Notes: generated from the sequence alone by a model not told the origin. Shown: positions 1 through 8,678, counted from the stretch's first letter. The stretch: 64,000 bases of DNA from Phycisphaerae bacterium (GCA_030428945.1 JAUIEC010000008.1:186001-250000), one strand, 5' to 3'. Translations and numbers: made by a program.

Positions 1-1170
1 GTGCGGGTTGTCGAATTCGAGGCGAACCTTGATGACGCGCGCATCTTTCTGCAGGTAGGGGTACACGTAGTCGACGTGTCCCCGAAAGGTCTCTCCGGGA
101 ATGTAGGGCAGGGTCATTTCGGCCTCCTGCCCAACCCGCACCCACGGTAGCTGGTACTCGTAAATGTCAACGAATACCCAGACCTTCGACAGATCGGCGA
201 TCGTGTACAGTCGCATGCCCGGGCGAACGTACATGCCCTCAAGAGCCATCTTCTCCGTGACGATCCCCGTGGACGGCGAGTTGATCGTGAGCGTCTTGCT
301 GCTACTGCCCGAGCGGCGCAGGCCCGCAATCTGCGCAGCGGTGATGTCAAAGTATCGCAGTTGCGTTTCGGCTGCCTGGACCAGCCGCTGCGCTTCCTCG
401 CGGGCCTCCGCCAGCGGACTGCCGGCCATGCGGGTCACGCCGCGAATCGCCGCCAGGTACTCTTCCTGTGCTTCCCAGAGTCTCGGGGAGTAGACATCGA
501 ACAGGGGTTGGTCTGCTCCGACCGCCATGCCAGTCTTGTCGACGACCAGCTTCTCGATCCAGCCCTCGAACTTGGTATCCACAAAGGTGACCGTCTGCTC
601 GTTGTAATCGACACGGCCGACTGTGCGAATCGTCTTCGTCAGCGGGCCACGCTTGACGCGCGCGGTTCGAATCCCCATGTTCTGCTGCGTAGCGGGGTCA
701 ACGGTAATGGCCTTGCCCACAGAGGATTCATCCGCGCTTGCGTAAACCGGTACCAGGTCCATTCCCATCGGGCTCTTACCGGGTTTCTCTGAGACATAAC
801 CGGGGTCCATCGGGGCACGCCAATAGAGGACCTTCCGTTCCTGCGGACCGCCAACGGCCGCGTCGGCATCGCCGTCCATTCGAAGCGGCGTCAGTTTCAT
901 GTGGCAGATCGGGCAGTCGCCCGGTCCCTTTTGGATAACATTCGGGTGCATTCCGCAGGTGTAGAGTTGTTCGGACTCGCCCGCCTCGACCGCTTCGCCC
1001 GTAGCCGGCGTAGCAGCCGACAACGGATTCCAGCTGCCGGTGAGCCGGTAACTCGAGAAGACCGCTCCCCCGACCAACCCGAACGTGAGCACGACCAGCG
1101 CCACGACCGTCAAGACAAGCCCGCGGCCGAGCCGGGCTCCGACGCGTGCCGTTTCCGGTCTTTCATTCAT
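1..1170 (-). CDS. cusB: CusB/CzcB-type RND efflux periplasmic adaptor (partial, C-terminus outside window)
   Basis: Membrane-fusion subunit of a heavy-metal RND pump, linking the inner-membrane pump to the TolC channel encoded just upstream. The 390 visible codons start at an ATG two bases after the stop of the TolC-family gene. An N-terminal membrane anchor (residues 15-38) is followed by two heavy-metal-binding modules: residues 70-93 with YTCGMHPNVI and CPICHMKL, and residues 116-143 with a PMDP and SPMGMDLVPVY pattern. The barrel-sandwich/hairpin region follows, including a VGQEAEMTLPYIPG beta-barrel segment near the window edge. The paired YTCxMHP/CPxCxMxL modules are typical of copper/silver CusB proteins, so copper or silver is the likely substrate. 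The pump gene cusA presumably follows to the left. The symbol is by family resemblance. Confidence 0.88.
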   Translation of the reverse strand, partial: MNERPETARVGARLGRGLVLTVVALVVLTFGLVGGAVFSSYRLTGSWNPLSAATPATGEAVEAGESEQLYTCGMHPNVIQKGPGDCPICHMKLTPLRMDGDADAAVGGPQERKVLYWRAPMDPGYVSEKPGKSPMGMDLVPVYASADESSVGKAITVDPATQQNMGIRTARVKRGPLTKTIRTVGRVDYNEQTVTFVDTKFEGWIEKLVVDKTGMAVGADQPLFDVYSPRLWEAQEEYLAAIRGVTRMAGSPLAEAREEAQRLVQAAETQLRYFDITAAQIAGLRRSGSSSKTLTINSPSTGIVTEKMALEGMYVRPGMRLYTIADLSKVWVFVDIYEYQLPWVRVGQEAEMTLPYIPGETFRGHVDYVYPYLQKDARVIKVRLEFDNPH

Positions 1171-1172
1171 CT

Positions 1173-2675
1173 TCAGGCTCCCGCCTCACCAAGGCTCAAT
1201 CCGAGCGCCTCTTCCAGGTCGGCCACACTGCGTTCCAACTCGCCGAGTGCGACGTGGTATTGAATCGTAAAAGCCAGCCACTTCTGCCAGTTGTCGATCA
1301 CGAACAGGAAGTCACCGCGCCCCGCCGAATAGGTGGTCCGCGAAACCTCGTACGCCTGGCGGGCCTGCGGGATAATGGTCTTGTCAAACAACTCGGCCAG
1401 CTCGCGCTGCGCCCTTACCCGGGCCAGCGCGTCCTCAATCCGGAAGTTCACGCGGTTGCGGGTGCCGGCGAGCTGTTGCTGAGAACTCCGCAGCCGGGCC
1501 CGAGCTTCCCGAATACCCCCCTCGATCTTTTCAAACCAGATCGGGATGTTCAGCCCCAGCGTGATGGCCCAGTTGTCCGAACCGCTTTCACTCAGCCGGC
1601 TTCGTGGTGGACGGATTCCGGTCTGCGGATTGGGCGGCGGAACGAAGCCGCCCCTTGCATCCATCTGCATCCACTCCAGCCCGACTGTGAAGTCAGGCCA
1701 GTACGCCAGCCGGGCGAGTTCGACTGCTTCGGTATCACGTGCAATCTGCTCGCGGAGCCGTAGCAGATCCGGGTTGCGCTGCACGGCGGTGTCGATCAGA
1801 TGCTCCAGTTGGTGGGCAACCGTGCGCGGGTCAAAGTCAGCCGGGGCTGCGATTTCTTGACCAGGGGATCGATTGAGCAGTCGGTTGAACTCGGCGGTGA
1901 TCGTCTGACGCGTTTGGCGAAGTTCGATCAGCTTGCTCTCCAGGTTGTAGAGCTCGACCTGGGCGCGGAGAACGTCATCCTGAGAACGACGCCCGGCAAC
2001 CACCTGAGCGCGGGCGGCATCGATCAGGCCACGGAGCAGGTCCTGATTCGCCAGATCGATCTCGATTGTCTTGTCGATCGTGTAGAGCCTGAAATAGGCG
2101 CGCTTTACATCTCCGATGACAGCCAGGCGGGTCCGCTGCAGGTCTTCCAGGCCCATGCGGGCCTCCTGCCACGCGATCCGTCCGGCACGATCCAGCTTCT
2201 CGGGGATCAGGAGCCTCTGCTGAATGCCGAGTATGAAATAGTTGTCGCCCTCGGCCGTTCGAACGGGCTCGATCAGCGTCTTGGTCGTCAACATCGGATC
2301 GGGCAGCGCGGTGACCTGAGGGACGCGTGCGTAACGGGCGCGGACCGTCTCTTCGGCCGCCCTGATCTCCGGGTTGTCACGCAGCGCGACGAGGATGTAC
2401 TCACGCAGGGACTGCGGATCGACGGCGGCGTCTTCCCGGGGAACAGCAGGTGCCACCGCGGGTTGGCTCGCAGCCGATTGGCGTGCAGGGCGCAGCCTCT
2501 CCGGCAGGTAGTCCCTCACAGCCGTCGCGCGATCCCGTTCATAGCGTGCGATTGCTGTGGCCATATCCTCGGCCGCGCTCTGATTCAGGGCACAACCGCT
2601 CCCGACCAACCAGACAGCCCCGAATGCGAGCAGGCAACCTGCCGACCCGGCCCCCTTGCGGCATAACTTGTCCAT
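1173..2675 (-). CDS. cusC: TolC-family outer membrane efflux lipoprotein (CusC-like)
   Basis: Outer-membrane channel of the tripartite metal efflux pump. The 500-residue product matches the usual size of the family. I take the ATG at 2675, which has a GAGGAT ribosome-binding site seven bases upstream; it yields a signal sequence ending in the lipobox LVGSGC (Cys28). A longer in-frame ORF to 2720 would bury that signal. Long helical stretches rich in R, Q, E and L (two repeats, roughly residues 90-290 and 300-490) with NPEIRAAEE and NPDLLRLREQ pieces at the repeat starts are characteristic of outer membrane efflux proteins. The adaptor gene begins two bases after its stop, so the two are co-transcribed. 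Metal specificity is inferred from the partner. Confidence 0.88.
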   Translation of the reverse strand: MDKLCRKGAGSAGCLLAFGAVWLVGSGCALNQSAAEDMATAIARYERDRATAVRDYLPERLRPARQSAASQPAVAPAVPREDAAVDPQSLREYILVALRDNPEIRAAEETVRARYARVPQVTALPDPMLTTKTLIEPVRTAEGDNYFILGIQQRLLIPEKLDRAGRIAWQEARMGLEDLQRTRLAVIGDVKRAYFRLYTIDKTIEIDLANQDLLRGLIDAARAQVVAGRRSQDDVLRAQVELYNLESKLIELRQTRQTITAEFNRLLNRSPGQEIAAPADFDPRTVAHQLEHLIDTAVQRNPDLLRLREQIARDTEAVELARLAYWPDFTVGLEWMQMDARGGFVPPPNPQTGIRPPRSRLSESGSDNWAITLGLNIPIWFEKIEGGIREARARLRSSQQQLAGTRNRVNFRIEDALARVRAQRELAELFDKTIIPQARQAYEVSRTTYSAGRGDFLFVIDNWQKWLAFTIQYHVALGELERSVADLEEALGLSLGEAGA

Positions 2676-2745
2676 GGGGATCCTCACCCTGACCTGACTT
2701 GGGAGGACGGCGACGTGCACCCTGCGGGCTGCGCCGTGCCGACAT

Positions 2746-3417
2746 TCACGATCTCGCCTGACAGTAACGTTCCGGGTTGGACGCGAACTTTCGTTGGCAT
2801 TCCTCGAGGCAGAAGAAGTACTCCGTCCCGTTATGTGTCAATCGGGCAGCAGCACAGTGCTTGTTGACGGGCATCCCGCACACCGGATCTCGCACCATGT
2901 TCTCACGCTGATACACGTCGGCTTGCTCAAGCCGCAGATAGGTTTCGACGAAGTACCGCAGCTTGGCGTCCATCCAGAGCGTTGCGTCCCTCTCGCGGAC
3001 TTGATCCAACGGTAAAGCACACTGGTCTTCTCCGTCAAACTGAAAGAACATGGGAAGAATCTTCAGGCGGTAACACAACAGCAGATGACGGATGTCGCCG
3101 TCAGGGCAGACCCAGAAATCGAGCTTCGTAGTGGCCGGAAAACGATCGGTGTGCCGAAAGACACATGCGACGTGACTCCAGCCTCCGTGGGCACCTGGCT
3201 CCAGAATCGAAGCGTTTTCGAACGCACCCGCCACCAGTTCCACCCGAGGACGGATGGCAGTTTCGATCAGCGGCCGGGCGACCTGGTCGAAACGCTCGCG
3301 GCGCTGGTCCAGTTCGTGCATTCGGGTCCGGGTGTGCTCCACTGCCTGCTTTCGTTGCAACTCGATCGACTCAAGGCGTGCCTTGAGCCAGCTCTCAAAC
3401 CCCTCGGTCTCTTCCAT
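2746..3417 (-). CDS. YHS-domain protein with long N-terminal region
   Basis: Predicted 223-residue soluble protein with a start preceded by GGAGG. The C-terminal 47 residues form a YHS module: DPVCGMPV, then EYFFCLEECQRKF. This short cysteine-rich fold is found in metal-transport and metal-sensing proteins such as the N-termini of copper ATPases. The N-terminal part opens with a charged helix (WLKARLESIELQRKQAVEHTR) and a central domain that I do not recognise. It lies 25 bases after the CBM48 gene and 70 bases before the TolC-family gene, on the same strand, so it probably belongs to the metal efflux operon and may bind or sense the pumped metal. That role is inferred from the domain and location. 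Confidence 0.72.
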   Translation of the reverse strand: MEETEGFESWLKARLESIELQRKQAVEHTRTRMHELDQRRERFDQVARPLIETAIRPRVELVAGAFENASILEPGAHGGWSHVACVFRHTDRFPATTKLDFWVCPDGDIRHLLLCYRLKILPMFFQFDGEDQCALPLDQVRERDATLWMDAKLRYFVETYLRLEQADVYQRENMVRDPVCGMPVNKHCAAARLTHNGTEYFFCLEECQRKFASNPERYCQARS

Positions 3418-3442
3418 CGCAGCAGCCTCCGATCGACCGTGG

Positions 3443-3748
3443 TCAAACCACGTCGATGACGCGGTTCATCGTGCCATGCTCATTGCAGACCAACCCGCAC
3501 GCGTCGCAGTATTGGTCAGGTTGCCCGGGTTCGCAGCACCATTGACCGTCAACAATGAACTTGTACTCGTAGCGTCCTGGCGCGAGTTTCAAATCGACGA
3601 ACCACTCACCATCCGCACCGCGCCGCAACGGGGATTGACCGGGCGCCCAGTCGTTGAAAGTCCCCACGAGGCAGACCTCGTGCGCGTCCTTGGCATCGCA
3701 GGAGAATCGGACGGTTTTCCTGCGTACACGGGTGGCCGCCTTGGGCAT
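3443..3748 (-). CDS. Stand-alone CBM48 / isoamylase-early-set domain protein
   Basis: A 101-residue protein that is essentially one glycogen-recognition (AMPK-beta/CBM48) module. VCLVGTFNDWAPG, the core WFVDLKLAPGRYEYKFIVDG and the trailing W...PDQY pattern are hallmarks of the family. The family normally binds alpha-glucans or serves as an N-terminal domain of branching enzymes; single-domain versions occur in bacteria without known function. The ATG is preceded by AAGGAG. Its position between YHS genes in a metal operon is unusual. The C-terminal half carries several cysteines (WCCEPG, CDACGLVC) not expected in a CBM48, which could be a metal site; this is speculation. Confidence 0.75.
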   Translation of the reverse strand: MPKAATRVRRKTVRFSCDAKDAHEVCLVGTFNDWAPGQSPLRRGADGEWFVDLKLAPGRYEYKFIVDGQWCCEPGQPDQYCDACGLVCNEHGTMNRVIDVV

Positions 3749-3859
3749 GCCTGGCTCCTTACTCAGCCTCTTTGCTGCGTCAGTTTTCCAGTCGACAGTT
3801 CACACGAGCCGAAGTCTGCGCGGCACCTTCGGCGGTGCCGCGCGTCTGGCCGTAATTGG

Positions 3860-4558
3860 TCAGGGCTTGCCATGTCCGTGGTCATGGTCGTGTCCCGTGT
3901 GTCGCGCTGGCTTCGTCTTTTTGACATCGATATCGACGCCCTGCGCCGCCAGCTTGGCCGCGTAGGTCCCCGGGCTACTCAGGAACTTCTTGTCGCACCC
4001 AGCGCAGCAGAAGTACACCCGCGGCCCACCGGGCAGATCTGCGTAGACATGCGGATCGATGGGCTCATTCGCTACCGGACAGGTCACCTGGTAGGTGTAA
4101 CTCGCCTCCAGCTTCGGCTTGTACTTGGCTGGCGAAGCCTCGTACTTGGCGACACATCCCTTGCAGCAGAACGCAACCGGAGTGCCGCCTACTACGGCGA
4201 TGGTCTCGCGGTCAATCGGGCTTCCCGTCACCGGGCAATTGACCTGAATTCGTTTCATCTTCTTAAGCGCAGCACGCTGCGTCGCCGTCTTCTCGGCGAA
4301 CTTGGCAGAGTCTTTCTCATAGGCCTTGATGCAGCCCTTGCAGCAGAAGTAGACCGGGCCGTCCGCGGCCATCGTCTTGATTGAGAAGTCGATCGGATCA
4401 CCCATCACCGGACAGAGTGGCAAGGCGGGCTTTGTCGCGTCCGCTTTGCCTTTATGCGCTTGCCCGTGATTGGAATGGGTCTGGGCCACAGCGACCCCAG
4501 GCAGCAGGGCCCAGGCCCCGAGGCAGACGAACAGAGCGGACTTGGTGAAAGCGTTCAT
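3860..4558 (-). CDS. Secreted protein with three tandem YHS-like metal-binding modules
   Basis: The ATG at 4558 is chosen because AGGAG lies eight bases upstream and the product then begins with a clear signal peptide (residues 1-26, cleavage near VAVA-Q); the open frame extends to 4690 without support. The mature protein has three cysteine modules: 49-90 (CPVMGDPI...YFCCKGC), 108-148 (CPVTGSPI...FCCKGC) and 160-201 (CPVANEPI...YFCCAGC). Each pairs a CPV turn with an aromatic-CC-x-GC pair about 20 residues later, then a KY/KF helix, as in YHS domains. A His-rich tail (GHDHDHGHG) follows. The arrangement suggests a periplasmic metal chaperone or buffer, probably for copper. It is a paralogue of the protein encoded at 6949-7614. 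Confidence 0.8.
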   Translation of the reverse strand: MNAFTKSALFVCLGAWALLPGVAVAQTHSNHGQAHKGKADATKPALPLCPVMGDPIDFSIKTMAADGPVYFCCKGCIKAYEKDSAKFAEKTATQRAALKKMKRIQVNCPVTGSPIDRETIAVVGGTPVAFCCKGCVAKYEASPAKYKPKLEASYTYQVTCPVANEPIDPHVYADLPGGPRVYFCCAGCDKKFLSSPGTYAAKLAAQGVDIDVKKTKPARHTGHDHDHGHGKP

Positions 4559-4721
4559 CAGGTCATTCTCCTGCGGTTCTCGACGGGCCACTGTCCGGCA
4601 CCGCGGCTGGGAACTGGAACCCTCGAGACTTGGATGCATGACTCGTTCCCCCGCTTCCCGGGTGTTTCCGGCAAAACAAGAAAAAGACATCCAGCGGCGA
4701 AAATCGGGGCTCTCCTGCTGT

Positions 4722-6176
4722 TCATTGGGCCCGGACGCGCACCAGCGTTACGTCGTCTTCGAACGCGCCCGTGGGGCTCAACTCTCTCAGCCGCTCTGTG
4801 ACCTGTTGCGGATCTTCCCGTGAATCAACGAGCAACTGCACGAGACGCTCGCGACCGAACAGGGATCCATCCTCACAGGCGAACTCGTGCAGGCCGTCTG
4901 TATAGAGGTAAAGACTGCTGCCGGACTCAAGATGTGATTTGCCGGCGAAGTACCTTTCCTCAGGCAAGATCCCCAGTGCAAGTCCTCCTTCGTCCAGGAA
5001 CCGTGGCTCCAGATGCGGCGTCACGATGACCGCCGCGTCGTGACCTGCGCTGGCATACTGCAGACGGTGGTCTGGATAAAGTCGTATGATAAAGCCGGTA
5101 GCGAACTCCCCCGAATCAACCACGGTGGCGAACTCTCGATTCATCGCCGTCAGGACCGCCGCGGGATCAGCGTTGGACGAAGACTCATACCGCAGGACCG
5201 TTCGAAGCAACGCCGTATGAAGCGCAGCGGCAACACCGTGACCCGACACGTCCAGGATGGCAACGAGCAGTGACCCGTCCGCCAGTTCAATCAGGTCATA
5301 GAAATCGCCGCCGACACTCTCGGCTGGTTGAAACGCAGCGTCGATCCGATACGGACCTGCACGTCGCCCCGAACGCGGCAGCAACCTGGTCTGGATCCCA
5401 CGGGCGCGCTTCAACTGCTGTTTCCGATCGCGGTCAACGCGTTCGAGGTCAATGGCAACCTCATTGAGGCCATTGGCCAGGTAACGCAGTTCGGCGCTCC
5501 CGGACGGCGACACGCGGATATCGAATGCCCCTCCGCCGATGGCCCGCAGTCCACGCACCAAGGCGTACAACGGTCTGTGGACCCAGATGTAAACGAGTAC
5601 CCCCGTGACACTCAGGATGACCAGCGCGAGAATGCCAAGACTGATTGCTCGACGAACCGCCTGCGCCACAATGATCTGTCGTATCGGCGCCAGGGACTGC
5701 GCAACGATGACGCTGGTCTTTTTTGCACCGGGTATGCTGACCGAGACATACTCAGTTCCATCAACCCACAACCGGGCGTTCGGCCGGTCACGGTGCTGAA
5801 CCATCGACGACTCAAGCAGCGCGCCGTCACGCTGGTGCGCCCGAACCCGCAGTCGGCCGGCGGAATCGAAGACCGCGATGTGATGACCCGGGGATGCTGC
5901 AACATCCATTTGCTGACAGAATGTGTCCACGAACTGCTGAAACTGCCCCGGGTCGCCGAAGTGCGCCTGCGCAGCTCGCAAGACCTTCGCCTCCTCCTGG
6001 AGACGGTCCGCCTGTTCGGCGTAATACCGCGATCGCGTTTGGCGATAATCCCAAACTCCGAAGACACTTAAGACGAGAATTGCGGCCAGGTTGATGGCCA
6101 GCGCGAGTCGGACGGGCAACAACTCCCACCAGCGGCCGAAAACGCCCGCACCGGTACATTCATCGCTCTCGCCCAT
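4722..6176 (-). CDS. Membrane sensor with HAMP and SpoIIE-type PP2C phosphatase domain
   Basis: Predicted serine/threonine phosphatase of the RsbU/SpoIIE type acting in a signalling cascade. From the ATG at 6176 (GGAG about ten bases upstream) the protein has 484 residues. In order: a membrane helix (about 22-42), a periplasmic sensor region, a second membrane helix (IILGILALVILSVTGVLVYIW type), a HAMP-like linker (VRGLRAIGGGAFDIRV), a coiled linker with the RGIQTRLLP motif, then the phosphatase domain with FQPAESVGGDFYDLIEL, LDVSGHGVAAAL, SAGHDAAVI, YTDGLHE and a final EDDVTLVRVR. The acidic metal ligands (GGDFYD, DVSGHG, TDG, DD) are all present, so it should be active. It lies divergent to the redoxin-like lipoprotein gene and upstream of the metal operon, suggesting a role in its regulation. 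Confidence 0.88.
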   Translation of the reverse strand: MGESDECTGAGVFGRWWELLPVRLALAINLAAILVLSVFGVWDYRQTRSRYYAEQADRLQEEAKVLRAAQAHFGDPGQFQQFVDTFCQQMDVAASPGHHIAVFDSAGRLRVRAHQRDGALLESSMVQHRDRPNARLWVDGTEYVSVSIPGAKKTSVIVAQSLAPIRQIIVAQAVRRAISLGILALVILSVTGVLVYIWVHRPLYALVRGLRAIGGGAFDIRVSPSGSAELRYLANGLNEVAIDLERVDRDRKQQLKRARGIQTRLLPRSGRRAGPYRIDAAFQPAESVGGDFYDLIELADGSLLVAILDVSGHGVAAALHTALLRTVLRYESSSNADPAAVLTAMNREFATVVDSGEFATGFIIRLYPDHRLQYASAGHDAAVIVTPHLEPRFLDEGGLALGILPEERYFAGKSHLESGSSLYLYTDGLHEFACEDGSLFGRERLVQLLVDSREDPQQVTERLRELSPTGAFEDDVTLVRVRAQ

Positions 6177-6361
6177 GATCGCTCCGAGTGAACCAACCAA
6201 ATCACACCGCATTGGATGTTTCTCGCCGCCCGTTTCTTCCGAACGATGAGAGGATGAACCGGGATGCAATCTCGGCAGCCGTGGAAGAAACGTCGCCTCC
6301 AGGGCATCTCTCATACGTACGAGGCGTTCGTTCCAGGGCATGGGTCCAAGGGAGGCGGCAG

Positions 6362-6940
6362 ATGACACGGCTCTTCAGCATTACCATCGTGACCACCGTC
6401 CTGCTGCTTCTGATCGGGTGCGGCGGGCGCAACGGCATTCGAGGCTCCGTCTCGCCTGCCGGGAATCTCGAAGTCATGAATGACTTTGAGTTTGTCGGCC
6501 AGGACGGACGACGCAACCGCCTTTCTGAGCACCTGGGTGACTATACGGTGTTGTCGATTACGCGCTGCGACCTTGACACCCATGAGCCAGCACTGGGTGT
6601 CCTGCGCGAAATCCTGAACGATCACACGCAGGCAGCGAACGTCAGAGTTGTGGGAATGAACATTCACTGGTCGGAGAGAGGCTGCCGTACCGGTGATCAC
6701 TGCCACCTGGTTGACTCAAGCCACGGGTTAGGCACGATCTGCGATTCCACCGGAGCTGTGCATCGGCTGTATGGCGCCCACAGCGAAGATCGCCTGATCG
6801 CAATTGGTCCAGACCACAAGGTACGTTTCTCATCGCCAACCTCCGACGCCCGCGCGTTTCGCCAGAACCTGCGTTCCGCGATACAGAAGCTGGCGGAGGA
6901 GCGCGGGACCGTCGATGACTACCTGGATCCTGACAAGTAG
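6362..6940 (+). CDS. Redoxin-like (thioredoxin-fold) lipoprotein
   Basis: The start at 6362 has GGGAGG ten bases upstream and gives a 192-residue protein with a lipoprotein signal (LLLLIGCGG, Cys near residue 20); the frame is open back to 6188 but overlaps the divergent phosphatase promoter region. The mature part resembles SCO1/AhpC-type thioredoxin folds: DFEFVGQDGRRNRLSEHLGDYTV, then a strand ending in TRCDLDTHEP, then VVGMNIHW and LIAIGPDHKVRF. SCO proteins deliver copper to oxidases via CxxxC plus His. Here only one Cys sits at that place, but Cys and His cluster later (GCRTGDHCH), so a metal role is possible while thiol exchange is doubtful. It is followed eight bases later by a YHS protein gene. 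Confidence 0.65.
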   Translation: MTRLFSITIVTTVLLLLIGCGGRNGIRGSVSPAGNLEVMNDFEFVGQDGRRNRLSEHLGDYTVLSITRCDLDTHEPALGVLREILNDHTQAANVRVVGMNIHWSERGCRTGDHCHLVDSSHGLGTICDSTGAVHRLYGAHSEDRLIAIGPDHKVRFSSPTSDARAFRQNLRSAIQKLAEERGTVDDYLDPDK

Positions 6941-6948
6941 GTGGAACG

Positions 6949-7614
6949 GTGTCCTCACGACAGCGGAGACTCCGCGAACGTGAACGAATGGCCTCCTTCG
7001 AGCCGGCAAAGAAGTCGGTGAGCCCGTCGAAGATCAGCCTATTGGTTCTCGTAATCGTTGTTGGCGGCGCGTTCTTCACCTGGACCCAGGTTTCGGACCG
7101 GCACGGCGAGAGTCTGCCAAAGTGTCCGGTCGGCGCAGCCCCGGTTAACTTCGCAATCAGCCAAGCTACCGACCAAGGCCCATTGTACTTCTGCTGCTCG
7201 CACTGCATCCAGAAGTACGCCAGTCACCCCGAGACCTACAGCGTCCAGTCTGCGCAACAACGCGAGGCGCTCGCCGACAGGCCGCGGATCCAGATACGGT
7301 GCCAGGGATGCGGCGCGAAGCTCGCAACAAAAGTTCTCCCGGCCCGGTCCGGCGAAACACCGGTTTTCTGCACCAGCGCCTGTCGAGGCAGGCACCGGAG
7401 CAACCCGCCAGAGCTCTCCAGCGTCGCTGCACGCTACACCTACCAGATCAAGTGCCCTGTGTCGGGCAACTTGATTGACCCGGGCCACTCGGCGACCATG
7501 CGTGGTGGATTCGAGGTTTTCTTCTGCTCTTCCGCCTGCCAGTCACGTTTCCTTGACGCACCCACGACTTATGCGAAGAACCTCGCCGCGCAGGGCATTC
7601 GATGGCAGCCGTAA
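6949..7614 (+). CDS. Membrane-anchored protein with three YHS-like modules
   Basis: GTG start eight bases after the upstream stop, with AGGTGGA before it; product 221 residues. A basic N-terminus and one membrane helix (residues 29-46) anchor an extracytoplasmic part with three cysteine modules: 59-95 (CPVGAAPV...YFCCSHC), 118-150 (CQGCGAKL...FCTSAC) and 169-210 (CPVSGNLI...FFCSSAC). Linkers and the end (RYTYQ...TYAKNLAAQG) match the secreted triple-YHS protein at 3860-4558, so they are paralogues. The middle module differs: CPV is replaced by CQGC and the second pair is CTSAC, more like a zinc-ribbon than a YHS. A membrane-tethered metal-binding partner of the redoxin-like lipoprotein is the likely role. 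Confidence 0.76.
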   Translation: MSSRQRRLRERERMASFEPAKKSVSPSKISLLVLVIVVGGAFFTWTQVSDRHGESLPKCPVGAAPVNFAISQATDQGPLYFCCSHCIQKYASHPETYSVQSAQQREALADRPRIQIRCQGCGAKLATKVLPARSGETPVFCTSACRGRHRSNPPELSSVAARYTYQIKCPVSGNLIDPGHSATMRGGFEVFFCSSACQSRFLDAPTTYAKNLAAQGIRWQP

Positions 7615-7686
7615 TCCATCCCTCGTTAGAACCGCTACAATGCGGCCGACAGAGAGAGGAATGACGCTGCCCGAGAGGACTGAGTG

Positions 7687-7812
7687 ATGCGGACCATAAC
7701 CCTGGCGGTCTTGTTTTTCGGATTGCTGCTGCTGGGCGGCTGTATAGACGTGACGATCGAAAAGGGCCACGGACCGCGCCTGCCCGCGATGCTGCCCGTC
7801 GGCCAGTTCTGA
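7687..7812 (+). CDS. Tiny predicted lipoprotein (41 aa)
   Basis: Short ORF beginning ATGCGGACC with GAGAGGA upstream. It encodes an N-terminal hydrophobic stretch ending in the lipobox LLLLGGC (Cys19), then only 22 residues (IDVTIEKGHGPRLPAM...). The clean lipobox and ribosome-binding site argue for a real gene despite its size; it would be a membrane-tethered peptide. It follows the triple-YHS gene by 72 bases and may be co-transcribed. No function can be proposed from the sequence. Confidence 0.5.
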   Translation: MRTITLAVLFFGLLLLGGCIDVTIEKGHGPRLPAMLPVGQF

Positions 7813-8024
7813 CTCGGCCCGCCTCTCGATCCGGGCCCTGCACTCGGGATGGAGCGGGCCACGGGGAGCTGCATGCGTTCCAGCGCTTTTCAGCCGATAT
7901 ATGGGAATGCGCGCGTTCGAGAATGCCAGCAGCTTGAAGAACGGGAGGTTGGCGAATCGGTCCCCGGAACCAGACACGCCAACCCCCGAAGTTCGACAGA
8001 ATGGTACGATTCAAAGGCGCTGTG

Positions 8025-8678
8025 CTACGGCCGGTGAACAGGCCCCATCATTCCCATTTGTCCCATGTGACCGTGCAAGGCCTCAGTGGTAGCCATCATT
8101 TCTCCGGTGTCGCCGTCGGCATCCACGTCGTCGGTATCCGGGCCGAAGATACAATCGTAACCGCCGGCGCAGTCATAGTCCGAGTTCATGAAACCCGGCA
8201 CGCACATGCGGTTGTCGAACATGGTCCCGTCTGGGAACTCGCAGGCCGCTTGGCCGACATTGGTCATACTGCCCAGGCCGATCATCTCCGCGCAGGGCAG
8301 CTCAACCGTCTCGACCTGGCCGGCGCCCACAGTCACATCCATGGTCTGATTGCTGAGATCCATGTGGCTGGCAGAATAGACGAGGTGAAACGTGCAATCC
8401 TCGTCGGAGTCGTTGTGCAGACGCACCATCATCGTTTCATCTGGGTCGGCCAGGTCACTCATGCCGCCAAAGCCCATGTTACCGCCCATGTGCTGGCGGT
8501 AGCCGTTCATAAGCGGGCCGCCGAAGCCGGCCTGCCCGCCGATCTGAGACGCGATCTCTTCCGCCTTTTGGACGACCTCACCGGCAACACCCGTTGGTGT
8601 ACTGGGCGTCGCTGACGGACAACCCGCAGCCACCAGACCCAGAATCACTGTGCCGATTGTGATAATCCGCCATCGCAT
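8025..8678 (-). CDS. Methionine-, cysteine- and histidine-rich lipoprotein
   Basis: Predicted lipoprotein of 217 residues: GGAGGT before the ATG, a signal ending in LVAAGC (Cys20) and a mature part exposed outside the inner membrane. It is unusually rich in methionine: residues 56-75 hold LMNGYRQHMGGNMGFGGM and the tail ends GHMGQMGMMGPVH. Six further cysteines are spread through the middle (DCTFH, LPCAEM, AACEF, RMCVPG, DCAGGYDC). Methionine clusters mixed with His bind Cu(I) in periplasmic copper proteins such as CusF and PcoC, so a copper-binding role is plausible in this neighbourhood. There is also an acidic DTDDVDADGDTGE stretch that could bind calcium. I recognise no named family. Confidence 0.7.
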   Translation of the reverse strand: MRWRIITIGTVILGLVAAGCPSATPSTPTGVAGEVVQKAEEIASQIGGQAGFGGPLMNGYRQHMGGNMGFGGMSDLADPDETMMVRLHNDSDEDCTFHLVYSASHMDLSNQTMDVTVGAGQVETVELPCAEMIGLGSMTNVGQAACEFPDGTMFDNRMCVPGFMNSDYDCAGGYDCIFGPDTDDVDADGDTGEMMATTEALHGHMGQMGMMGPVHRP

